Below are positions 1 to 6,871 of a stretch of 22,625 nt of DNA, piece after piece; position 1 is the stretch's first letter; every line of letters begins with the position of its first letter. The notes under the pieces are model-generated. The model saw only the letters and a list, made by a program, of their open reading frames with translations, was not told where the DNA came from and did no database searches. The translations under genes and the position numbers were made by a program. This DNA comes from Pseudomonadota bacterium. Lineage in GTDB: Bacteria; Desulfobacterota; Syntrophobacteria; Syntrophobacterales; Syntrophobacteraceae. The stretch spans positions 1-22,625 of the forward strand of contig JAEZHY010000194.1 in the NCBI GenBank assembly GCA_023416335.1, read 5' to 3'.

Positions 1-595
1 GGACCTTGACGCCTATGGACTGGGCCGCCGTTACGTATTCGCTTTCGCGGATGGACAGAAGAGCCCCGTGGGCCAGGCGCGCGAACCGCGGAGTCATAAC
101 CAGGCCGATCGTAAAGATCAGGTTGAAGAGGTTCGCGCCAAGAACGGCCGTAACTGCAACGGCCAATATGAGATCCGGGAAACACATGAAAACGTCGATC
201 AGGCGCATGATGGCGCTTTCGACCCTCCCCCGGTAATACCCGGCCACCATACCGAGGATCGTGCCCAGAACAAGGCCGAAAGTAACCGACCAGACACCGA
301 TAATCAGCGAAATGCGGCTCCCCCAGATGATGCGCGACAAAACATCCCGCCCGAAATCGTCGGTCCCCAGCAGGTGCTGCGCGCTGGCCCCGGTCAGCCG
401 ATACATCAGGTCCTGTTCGAGGGGATCGTAGGGGGCGATGAACGGAGCAAATATCGAAACAAGAACGATCAGTACCGCAACTATCCCTCCGGCGAGCGCG
501 GTTCGGTTCCGCAGGAAGGCGATCCACATCTTGCGGCCGATGGTCTTTTCAACCATCTCCGGGACGATAGGCTGTTCCAGTATTTCCTGTCTCAC
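1..595 (-). CDS. Peptide/opine-type ABC transporter permease, DppC family (partial, 3' end outside window)
   Basis: Inner-membrane permease subunit of a peptide/opine/nickel-class ABC importer, pairing with the DppB-like permease encoded just upstream. About 198 residues are visible; the frame is open to the window edge, so the C-terminal part is missing. The protein starts MRQEILEQPIVPEM, has a first membrane helix near residues 30-52 followed by FAPFIAPYDP, and then the family block LLGTDDFGRDVLSRIIWGSR. The transmembrane domain follows (GVWSVTFGLVLGTILGMVAG). The visible end, ESEYVTAAQSIGVK, is the start of the cytoplasmic EAA loop that docks the ATPase. I chose GTG at 595 because an in-frame TAA lies 6 nt upstream of it, so no earlier start is possible. 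The next ATG (556) would remove the first 13 residues. It begins 38 bp after the permease B stop, so the two are probably co-transcribed. Family assignment is firm; the substrate is unknown. Confidence 0.9.
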   Translation of the reverse strand, partial: MRQEILEQPIVPEMVEKTIGRKMWIAFLRNRTALAGGIVAVLIVLVSIFAPFIAPYDPLEQDLMYRLTGASAQHLLGTDDFGRDVLSRIIWGSRISLIIGVWSVTFGLVLGTILGMVAGYYRGRVESAIMRLIDVFMCFPDLILAVAVTAVLGANLFNLIFTIGLVMTPRFARLAHGALLSIRESEYVTAAQSIGVKV

Positions 596-633
596 CTGAT
601 CTTACTTTCTGCTGTGTTGCTGAAACGTTTCGA

Positions 634-1575
634 TCATCGGTACTTGATGCGCGGGTCGATCAAGCCGTAAACAAGATCCGTTGCGAGATTGAGCAGAACG
701 ACGATAATGGCGTAAATCACCATGACCGATTGAAATGTCACATAGTCCCGCTGCTTGATTGCGCCCACCATGAGTTTGCCGAGTCCCGGGCGCGAAAAGA
801 CGATTTCGACCATGACGGATGAGCCAATAAGCACGACCACGTAGAGTCCGCCGAGTGCCACGATCGGGATCAGGGCATTGCGGAGGACGTGTTTGAAAAG
901 AACGACACGCTCGTGAACCCCTTTGGCGTGAGCAGTCCGGACATAGTCCTCCCGGATTGTCGCGAGTATGGAGGAGCGGGTCATCCGGGTGATGTAGGCC
1001 GTCATGAGCAATCCGAGCGTCAGGCCCGGAAGGAACAGGTGCCGGAAGTTGTCCATGGGGTTGGAGAAATCCCCTGCGCCGACCACCGGGAATAGCGGGA
1101 ACTGAACGCTCAGGAGCAGGATGAGCAAAATACCGAGATAGAACGCCGGCACCGAGAGACCCAGAAGCGAAAATACCCGGTTGAAGTAATCGATAAACGT
1201 ATTCCGGCGGACTGCGGCAACGATTCCGAGAGGAATTCCCAATATGTAGCCCAGCATAATCCCGCAGAAAGTGAGCTGGAGGGTATGGGGCAGCACCTTC
1301 AGCATCTGCGCTCCGACGGGATACCCCGTAATGGCGGAAGTGCCGAGGTCGCCGCGGCAGATTTCGCCGAGAAAACGTAAGTACTGAAGCCACAACGGGG
1401 CGTTCAGACCCATTTTGGCGCGCAGGGCATCCACTGCTTCCTTGCTCGCGTAATCGCCGAGTGCCGCCACGGCGGGATCGCCTGGCAGCACCCGCACAAT
1501 TACGAAAACGAGCGTAAGCACCACGAAGAGAATGGGAATGCTCTGCAGAATCCGGCGTACAACGTAGTTGAACAT
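634..1575 (-). CDS. Peptide/opine-type ABC transporter permease, DppB family
   Basis: Inner-membrane permease of the same importer, 313 residues, which is normal for DppB/OppB/GsiC-type proteins. The N-terminus (VRRILQSIPILFVVLTLVFV) is the typical first helix, followed by the family motif RVLPGDPA near residue 30. A periplasmic segment with WLQYLRFLGEICRGDLGTS (residues 62-80) precedes the multi-helix core from about residue 95. The EAA loop is at about 210-232 (DYVRTAHAKGVHERVVLFKH) and a conserved C-terminal GLIDPRIKY closes the protein. It starts 75 bp after the binding-protein stop and is followed 38 bp later by permease C, an ordinary operon order. No ATPase gene is visible; one or two should follow permease C beyond position 1. 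Substrate class cannot be read from the permease. Confidence 0.94.
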   Translation of the reverse strand: MFNYVVRRILQSIPILFVVLTLVFVIVRVLPGDPAVAALGDYASKEAVDALRAKMGLNAPLWLQYLRFLGEICRGDLGTSAITGYPVGAQMLKVLPHTLQLTFCGIMLGYILGIPLGIVAAVRRNTFIDYFNRVFSLLGLSVPAFYLGILLILLLSVQFPLFPVVGAGDFSNPMDNFRHLFLPGLTLGLLMTAYITRMTRSSILATIREDYVRTAHAKGVHERVVLFKHVLRNALIPIVALGGLYVVVLIGSSVMVEIVFSRPGLGKLMVGAIKQRDYVTFQSVMVIYAIIVVLLNLATDLVYGLIDPRIKYR

Positions 1576-1650
1576 GCTTACCCAACCCTCATGCCACGCC
1601 CGGCATTTCCGCTTCTTTTCGAAGCGGTCATGCCGTCTTGATGGAAACGG

Positions 1651-3285
1651 CTACTGAGCCAGAAGCCTCGTCTTTTCGTTGATCTGAGGCGTATAGGTCT
1701 GCCAGGCGAACTCCAGCGGACACCCGAGTTCGACATTGGACGTCATCGGGAAGACGTACAGGAGCCGGATGACCGGCAGGACCGCCACATCCTTCAGAAG
1801 CTGGATCTGGGCCTGCTTCCAGATCTCGATCTGCTTGTTCGCATCGAGTTCCCACCGGGCTTGCTCGATCAGGGAGTCGATATTGCCGACCTTGTCCTTG
1901 ACGGTGCCGTAATGAGAAAAATTGGTGTCCGGAGACTTGCCGCTCACTACCGCCATATCCGAGTGGTAGAAACGGGTAAGGAACACATCCACGTTAGGAC
2001 GCCATGAGGCATAGTAAACCACGGGGCTGGCATCCTTGCGGACCAGCGTGTGGAAAGATGCGTGATCGACCACTTTGAGCTGCATGTCGATTCCGGCTTT
2101 CTTCAACTGCGCCTGCAGGGCAACCATCGGCTTGCGGTAACTTGTATCCAGTTCGCTTACCACCGCCTCGAACTGAATCCCGTTCGGATAGCCGGCTTCT
2201 TTCAGAAGTTCTTTCGCCTTCGCTGCATCGTTTTCATATACGACTTCCGCCTTCTGGGCTTCTTCTTTGGTTAGAGCCCCTGGAGAAGGAGGGGCAAGCG
2301 CGGGGGAATAGATAGGAACAGCCATGCTCTTGCCCATGAATGCGGCCATTTCCTCGCGCGATACCGCGTAGCTGAAAGCTTTGCGAACTCGAACATCGTC
2401 AAAGGGTTTCTGAGTCACATTGAAGAAAAGCGTCTGCACTTCGCAGGGGCCGTATGCCTTCACCTTCACGTTCGGGAAAGCGGCGATCTTTTCCGCCCAT
2501 TTATCTTCATTAAGGCCCTCGATAATATTGAGTTCGCCCGTGCGGAGACCCATTTCCCGCGAACTTACGCTCGGGATGTAGCGGACGATGACCTGCTCGA
2601 GGATGGGCTTGCCGCGGAAGTACTTGTCGTTTCGCAAAAGCACGGTTTTCTGCTGGGGTTCGTAGCTCTCGAATTTGAACGGTCCCGTTCCGACAGGATG
2701 GGTCTTGAACCAGTCGTTACCCTGGGTTTCGATCGCTTTTTTGGCAACTATGAATCCACCTGCGTAATTGGCCACTTTTGCGAAAAACAGGGTCTCCGAG
2801 ATCGGCTTTTCAAGCACTACCTGCACCGTGTAGGGATCGACCGCCTTGAAATCCATTCCGCGATACTCTCCGGCATAGGCCGAAGTGTCCGCGGTGGCAG
2901 CCCTTTTCAGCGAGAACACTACATCGTCGGAGGTCAACTCATAGCCGTCGGGGTTTCCGGGGAAAGGATGAAAAAAGACGCCTTTGCGCAGGGTAAAGGT
3001 CCATATCTTCTTGTCGTCCGAGATCTTCCAGGATTCGGCTAAATCAGGTTCGATGCCCACCTGGTTTCCGAGCGGATAGCGGACAAGCCCGTTGAAAACC
3101 ATATCCAGGGTACTCCGGTCGGCAGTCGAAGCCGCCCGGTGCGGATCCAGGGACTGAGCGTCTCCGGAGTTGTACGCGACGGTAAGCACCTGCTTTTGAG
3201 CAAGCTTTTCCTGGGCTGAGGCAGCCAGCGCGCAAAGCGATATCATCAACGTCGCGAGTAGTACGATTACGGATAATTTCTTCAT
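1651..3285 (-). CDS. Extracellular solute-binding protein, family 5 (DppA/OppA-like)
   Basis: Periplasmic binding protein that delivers substrate to the permeases downstream; 544 residues, as expected for family 5. A Sec signal peptide is clear: MKK, a hydrophobic stretch, then ALAASA with likely cleavage before Gln25. The lone Cys18 is not in a lipobox, so it is probably soluble rather than a lipoprotein. Mature-protein landmarks are SLDPHRAASTADRS, MVFNGLVRY, PDLAESWKIS and FTLRKGVFFHPFPG, followed by LTSDDVVFSLKRA, all characteristic of SBP_bac_5. An AGGAG box sits 7 nt before the ATG. Family 5 proteins bind peptides, nickel, opines, glutathione and some small amines. The nearby methylamine-type cluster makes an N-methylated amino acid or betaine possible, but this is inference and the 577-bp gap argues against a single operon. 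Confidence 0.93.
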   Translation of the reverse strand: MKKLSVIVLLATLMISLCALAASAQEKLAQKQVLTVAYNSGDAQSLDPHRAASTADRSTLDMVFNGLVRYPLGNQVGIEPDLAESWKISDDKKIWTFTLRKGVFFHPFPGNPDGYELTSDDVVFSLKRAATADTSAYAGEYRGMDFKAVDPYTVQVVLEKPISETLFFAKVANYAGGFIVAKKAIETQGNDWFKTHPVGTGPFKFESYEPQQKTVLLRNDKYFRGKPILEQVIVRYIPSVSSREMGLRTGELNIIEGLNEDKWAEKIAAFPNVKVKAYGPCEVQTLFFNVTQKPFDDVRVRKAFSYAVSREEMAAFMGKSMAVPIYSPALAPPSPGALTKEEAQKAEVVYENDAAKAKELLKEAGYPNGIQFEAVVSELDTSYRKPMVALQAQLKKAGIDMQLKVVDHASFHTLVRKDASPVVYYASWRPNVDVFLTRFYHSDMAVVSGKSPDTNFSHYGTVKDKVGNIDSLIEQARWELDANKQIEIWKQAQIQLLKDVAVLPVIRLLYVFPMTSNVELGCPLEFAWQTYTPQINEKTRLLAQ

Positions 3286-3862
3286 AAACCATCTCCTGTT
3301 CCGGCAAAGTCCACAGAAAAAAACCGAACCTTAAAACTACGCCCTGATTGCTTGCTGGTTGCCTTTGCCCTCTGGAGTTCATTCAGGCAAAGTATTGATC
3401 AAATATAGAATTGAAGCCGGTAATCGAGTCTACGCGCAGGGGGATGCACCTGCACGAATGCTCGTGAGAACAAATGCTTGTGCTTAAGAGTGGGAGCGAA
3501 CGCTACTGCAGCTTGAGATGATTACAGAACAGGAAAATGAAATCTATTCGCATCAGCATTCAGCGGATAATCGCCATTCTCCAATGCCGGTGTTATTTCT
3601 GCCGAGCCGGCACAGTGATGAACTTCCTGGGAGTACGGCCTTGGAAATCGCCGAATGTATAGACATTAAAACTGAAACTACGGGACCGGGTGTCCGATTC
3701 TTTGCCCCTGATAACAAAGCCGCTGCGTGGGAATTAACTCGGTCAGGAACGCAAATTCGAATGGAAATACAGGATCGGCACGGAATTCAGATTATCAAAA
3801 AAAGCCGCAACATCCAACATCAAAATCCATGCAACTACCTGAAATACAGCGTTATTACCAAG
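3286..3862. other. Intergenic spacer between the corrinoid-protein gene and the ABC importer
   Basis: A 577-bp stretch without a convincing gene. It should contain the 3' end of the corrinoid-protein transcript and the leftward promoter of the importer. On the minus strand a TATATT (complement of 3402-3407) could serve as a -10, but I find no good -35 at the right distance. A seven-T run on the minus strand (complement near 3799-3805) is not preceded by a clear stem, so it is a weak terminator candidate at best. A plus-strand reading frame at 3518-3910 overlaps the corrinoid gene antisense, has no clear ribosome site and no recognisable domain; I do not call it a gene. Two short 5-bp hairpins (near 3453-3466 and 3600-3612) look incidental. 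Confidence 0.5.
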
Positions 3863-4507
3863 CTATGCCAACAGGGCCTGCACGGCGGCTTTGGCGGCCT
3901 TTACGGCTGATCCCGCATCGGGGGCGTAACCGTCCGCCCCGATTTCTTCCGCAAACTTCTGGTTTACCGGCGCCCCGCCTACCAGAACTTTGACCTGCTC
4001 ACGCAGGCCGCTTGCGATAATTGCATCGACCGTTTTTTTCATCATGGGCATCGTCGTGGTCAGGAGCGCGGAGATGCAAACAAGTTGTGCATTCCGGGCC
4101 TTGATCTCCGAGATGAACCTCTCGGGGCCGATATCCACGCCAAGGTTGTACACTTCGAATCCGGCACTTTCCAGCATCATGGCGACGAGGTTTTTCCCTA
4201 TATCGTGAAGGTCGCCCTTTACTGTGCCGATGATGACTTTCCCTTTGGCGCTCATGTTCTCTTCCGTGTGCAGGTGCATCAGGGTCTTCAGCACATTCCC
4301 CATTGCCCTGGCGCACATGAGCACCTCCGGGATGAACATCTCCTCGTTTTCCATCTTGTCGCCGACAATATCCATACCGGCGAGAAGACCTTCATCCATG
4401 ATCTGCTTTACGGACGCGCCCTGGTCCAGAGCGTTTTGAACAAGTTCGGCGAGTTTGGTTTCATTGCCCGCAACAACCGATTCTATGATGGGTCCGAAGT
4501 CATGCAT
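3863..4507 (-). CDS. Corrinoid protein, MtbC/MttC/MtgC-type methyl carrier
   Basis: Cytoplasmic cobamide-binding protein that carries a methyl group between a substrate-specific methyltransferase and a second methyltransferase. It has 214 residues, the usual size for this family. Residues 1-85 form the helical B12-binding-2 cap (MDEGLLAGMDIVGDKMENEE, then IPEVLMCARAM). Residues 88-214 form the Rossmann-like B12 domain. The lower-ligand motif DxHxxG is intact as GDLHDIGKN, with His101 as the expected cobalt ligand. SALLTTTM (146-153) and VGGAPV (176-181) are the companion nucleotide-tail motifs. An AAGGAA box precedes the ATG by 6 nt. The start is 14 bp after the methyltransferase stop, so the two are translated as a pair and presumably act as a pair. 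Which amine is served is not determined by this protein. Confidence 0.95.
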   Translation of the reverse strand: MHDFGPIIESVVAGNETKLAELVQNALDQGASVKQIMDEGLLAGMDIVGDKMENEEMFIPEVLMCARAMGNVLKTLMHLHTEENMSAKGKVIIGTVKGDLHDIGKNLVAMMLESAGFEVYNLGVDIGPERFISEIKARNAQLVCISALLTTTMPMMKKTVDAIIASGLREQVKVLVGGAPVNQKFAEEIGADGYAPDAGSAVKAAKAAVQALLA

Positions 4508-4521
4508 TGTGAGTTCCTTCT

Positions 4522-5973
4522 TTAAAGCAGGATATCGAATCTTTCTCGAATTGCCCGATCCAACTCGCCGGAAATGTACGGCCTTTCATCGGCTCCAAGG
4601 ACCTTTTCGACCATCTTCCTCGCCCGCGTCCACGCGTCGGGAGCGCCGTCCTTTTCCCATTTGATCCGGCTCTTGCGGTCGGAAACGCCGTTGCCGCCGA
4701 AATACTCCGTATTCATGTACTTCATCGTGTGTTCGGAAGACATGAAGTTCGAACCCGGCCCGATCGCGTCGATAACGTCGAGTGCAAGGTGTTCCTCATC
4801 GACTTCTATCCCGTTCAGCACCTTGCAGCTCATGCCGATGATCTCGTCATCCATTACGAACTGCTCGTATGAGACGGCGAGCATCGACTCCAGCATTCCC
4901 GCGGCATGATGCACGTAGTTCGACCCGCCCATCGCGGCAAGGAGCGTTGTGAATCCTTTTTCCCATCCTGCCTGCGCATCGGGAATCTTTGAATCGGTAA
5001 GTCCGGAGGAATTGTAGTTGGGAACGCCGATGTAGTGAGACAACTGGTGGACCGCGGCGTTCATCATTCCGCATTCCACCGCCCCGCCCAGGTAGCCCAT
5101 TGTCCGCAGGTTGGCCATTCCCGGAATTCCGCCGTAAAGGACCGGAGACCCTGGGTTTGTGAGCTGACAGATCGTAATGCCGACGAGTTGTTCGGCGTGG
5201 AGCTGTGCAAGAGTTCCGGCCATCGTGATCGGAGAGGTCGAACCCGCCATCGGAGCGCAGGAGAGGGCAACCGGAATACGATTACGGGCGGCTTCCTGCA
5301 TGATCAGGGTCGATTGGGTGCAAAGTTTCAGCGGGCTGATGGCAAAACTGGCAATGACGGAGATAAAGGGCCTCTCCTGGAGCGCCTGCGCCCCTCCCGC
5401 AACGAGCGAGGCGATTTCGGCCGCGCGATAGAGCCCTTCGACCTCGTTTACTCCCGCCATTACATGCTTCGCGGTCCCCTTCAGACAGGCATAGAAAACA
5501 TTCGCATCGTATGCCGATTCCGGAATATCGGTCGGAATGCAGGGACGGAGGAAAAAATGCACGTTGTCGAGCTTGTCCACCAGCCGGGCAAGCTGATAGA
5601 GGTCCTTTAGAGTAGTCGGACGCGCCTTGCCGCTTTCGAGGTCCAATATGCGGATGGCCGCCCCGCCGGTACCCATGTGCACCCGATGCTCGGTCAGGTC
5701 GAGATCGTTTTTCCCGTCCCGGCTGTAGAGAATGACCCGGCTCGGGGCTTTGGAAATCTCCCGCGAGATCATCTCCCGGGAGAACCTGATCCGTTGCGCA
5801 TCCCGGTCCAGAGAAGCCCCCGCTTTTTCGAGCATCCCGAGAGTTTCATCGAGGCCCGATTCAAACGTGAAGCCGGTCTTCTCCAGTATGGTCAGTGCAG
5901 CCTCGTGAATCCTCTCCACCTGCGCTTCCGAAAGTGCGCGGTATTGAATGCCCGAAAGCCCTTTGCTGTCCAT
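4522..5973 (-). CDS. Trimethylamine methyltransferase family protein (MttB superfamily, non-pyrrolysine)
   Basis: Cytoplasmic methyltransferase of the MttB superfamily (PF06253), 483 residues. Members move a methyl group from a quaternary or tertiary amine to the cobalt of a cognate corrinoid protein. The archaeal and some bacterial trimethylamine enzymes read an in-frame UAG as pyrrolysine. Here the frame is uninterrupted, which places it among the non-Pyl members such as glycine betaine:corrinoid methyltransferase MtgB and enzymes acting on proline betaine or carnitine. Family landmarks are the N-terminal ILEKTGF, VHMGTGGAAIRILD, PVALSCAPMAGSTSP, GSPVLYGG and TDSKIPDAQAGWEKG. I chose the ATG at 5973, preceded by AAGGAG with 5-nt spacing, rather than an upstream ATG at 6033 that lacks a site. 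It lies 68 bp after the soxG-like gene and 14 bp before its corrinoid partner. Glycine betaine is the favoured substrate from context only. Confidence 0.9.
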   Translation of the reverse strand: MDSKGLSGIQYRALSEAQVERIHEAALTILEKTGFTFESGLDETLGMLEKAGASLDRDAQRIRFSREMISREISKAPSRVILYSRDGKNDLDLTEHRVHMGTGGAAIRILDLESGKARPTTLKDLYQLARLVDKLDNVHFFLRPCIPTDIPESAYDANVFYACLKGTAKHVMAGVNEVEGLYRAAEIASLVAGGAQALQERPFISVIASFAISPLKLCTQSTLIMQEAARNRIPVALSCAPMAGSTSPITMAGTLAQLHAEQLVGITICQLTNPGSPVLYGGIPGMANLRTMGYLGGAVECGMMNAAVHQLSHYIGVPNYNSSGLTDSKIPDAQAGWEKGFTTLLAAMGGSNYVHHAAGMLESMLAVSYEQFVMDDEIIGMSCKVLNGIEVDEEHLALDVIDAIGPGSNFMSSEHTMKYMNTEYFGGNGVSDRKSRIKWEKDGAPDAWTRARKMVEKVLGADERPYISGELDRAIRERFDILL

Positions 5974-6041
5974 ATCGACTCCTTGCCCTGCATACCATTT
6001 AAAGTCAGGTTTTTCCTGAGACTGTAAAAACAAGGGAACGG

Positions 6042-6797
6042 TTAGCGCTTCCTTTTCGGCTTCTTACGTGATGAAACCACTGCAGGCTTTGCCGGCTCAG
6101 TTGCCGCTGCTTCGGAAAGATCGGCCGCCACCGTGGGAGCGGTCTCCCTTATCACGGTCTCCTTTTCCATCCACCTTTTCGCCACCCGCTCAAACGCTTC
6201 CTCCCCTGCCGGCTGCAGACCGTATTCCTTTCCGGCATCGAGGATCGCATGCACCATATCGTGAGCGTATCCCCTGGAACAGGCAAGAAGAAGGACACCG
6301 TCCCTTCCGTCGCGCTCGAGAACCACGATCTGACAGGGCACATGCGAAAGAGGCCCCTGCAGCAGAAACGGTACGGTTTTTCCGGGTTCGGAAAAATACA
6401 AGGACGTCAGCTTCTCCGTGACCGGAAAAATGTCCCTGCCCAGAAGACCGAGCAGCACCTGCCCTTCCGTGGTCTCGGTGTATTCCTTTCCTTCGAACGT
6501 CTCAGGCGGTTGCCCGTGCAGGAACCAGACGGAAACCTGTGTCCTGTTCATCCTGTTGACCAGAACACCGTTTTGGAAGCTGCTCTTTCCCGGCGCATCC
6601 GGAACAATGAGTCCGAAGGGCTTCAGCTGCGCGATCCCGCTGTCCTGGATATCCCACTTCGGGCAATGGCTGAGGTCCACCAGCCATGGGCCTGCCCCCT
6701 CGCTTTCGTACTCGAGAACCACAGTCCAGTTTTGCCTGTTTTCCGTTCTTACCTGCCGTCCGGGAAAATGGACCGGGGATTTTCTTTCTATCGTCAT
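6042..6797 (-). CDS. Sarcosine oxidase gamma-like subunit (SoxG-like, divergent)
   Basis: Probable gamma subunit of the sarcosine/dimethylglycine oxidising complex, 251 residues. Its middle and C-terminal parts resemble the GcvT-like fold of SoxG. LVDLSHCPKWDIQD aligns with the usual N-terminal 'D-L-S' region, and LLACSRGYAHDMVHAILDAG resembles the SoxG block around 'PRSFAEYLWxWL'. The similarity is loose, and the call rests partly on position: it follows soxA by 74 bp in a soxB-soxD-soxA-soxG order. The last 35 or so residues are an Ala/Pro/Thr-rich linker ending in SSRKKPKRKR, a strongly basic tail that typical SoxG proteins (around 200 residues) do not have. The start at 6797 is supported by GGAGGA six nt upstream; a longer ATG at 6815 lacks a site. 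It could alternatively be an unrelated accessory protein. Confidence 0.62.
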   Translation of the reverse strand: MTIERKSPVHFPGRQVRTENRQNWTVVLEYESEGAGPWLVDLSHCPKWDIQDSGIAQLKPFGLIVPDAPGKSSFQNGVLVNRMNRTQVSVWFLHGQPPETFEGKEYTETTEGQVLLGLLGRDIFPVTEKLTSLYFSEPGKTVPFLLQGPLSHVPCQIVVLERDGRDGVLLLACSRGYAHDMVHAILDAGKEYGLQPAGEEAFERVAKRWMEKETVIRETAPTVAADLSEAAATEPAKPAVVSSRKKPKRKR

Positions 6798-6871
6798 TGT
6801 GAGTCCTCCGTGCATCGCCGCCCCCGCTGGAGCCGGATCGCTGCACCGGCGCGCAGTTGCCGATCGACGGT

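Noticed and set aside
68..670. 200-codon plus-strand frame over permease C
   Set aside because: The minus strand encodes a continuous DppC-type protein here; the plus frame is its shadow.
602..1585. 327-codon minus-strand frame overlapping permease B
   Set aside because: Alternative frame of a well-supported membrane permease; the translation is Arg/Pro/Gly-rich without helices.
3518..3910. 130-codon plus-strand frame in the spacer before the importer
   Set aside because: No ribosome site or recognisable motif, and its end lies antisense to the corrinoid-protein gene.
4522..6033. Pyrrolysine (in-frame UAG) in the MttB-family gene
   Set aside because: The frame is open throughout without an amber codon, so this is a non-pyrrolysine member.
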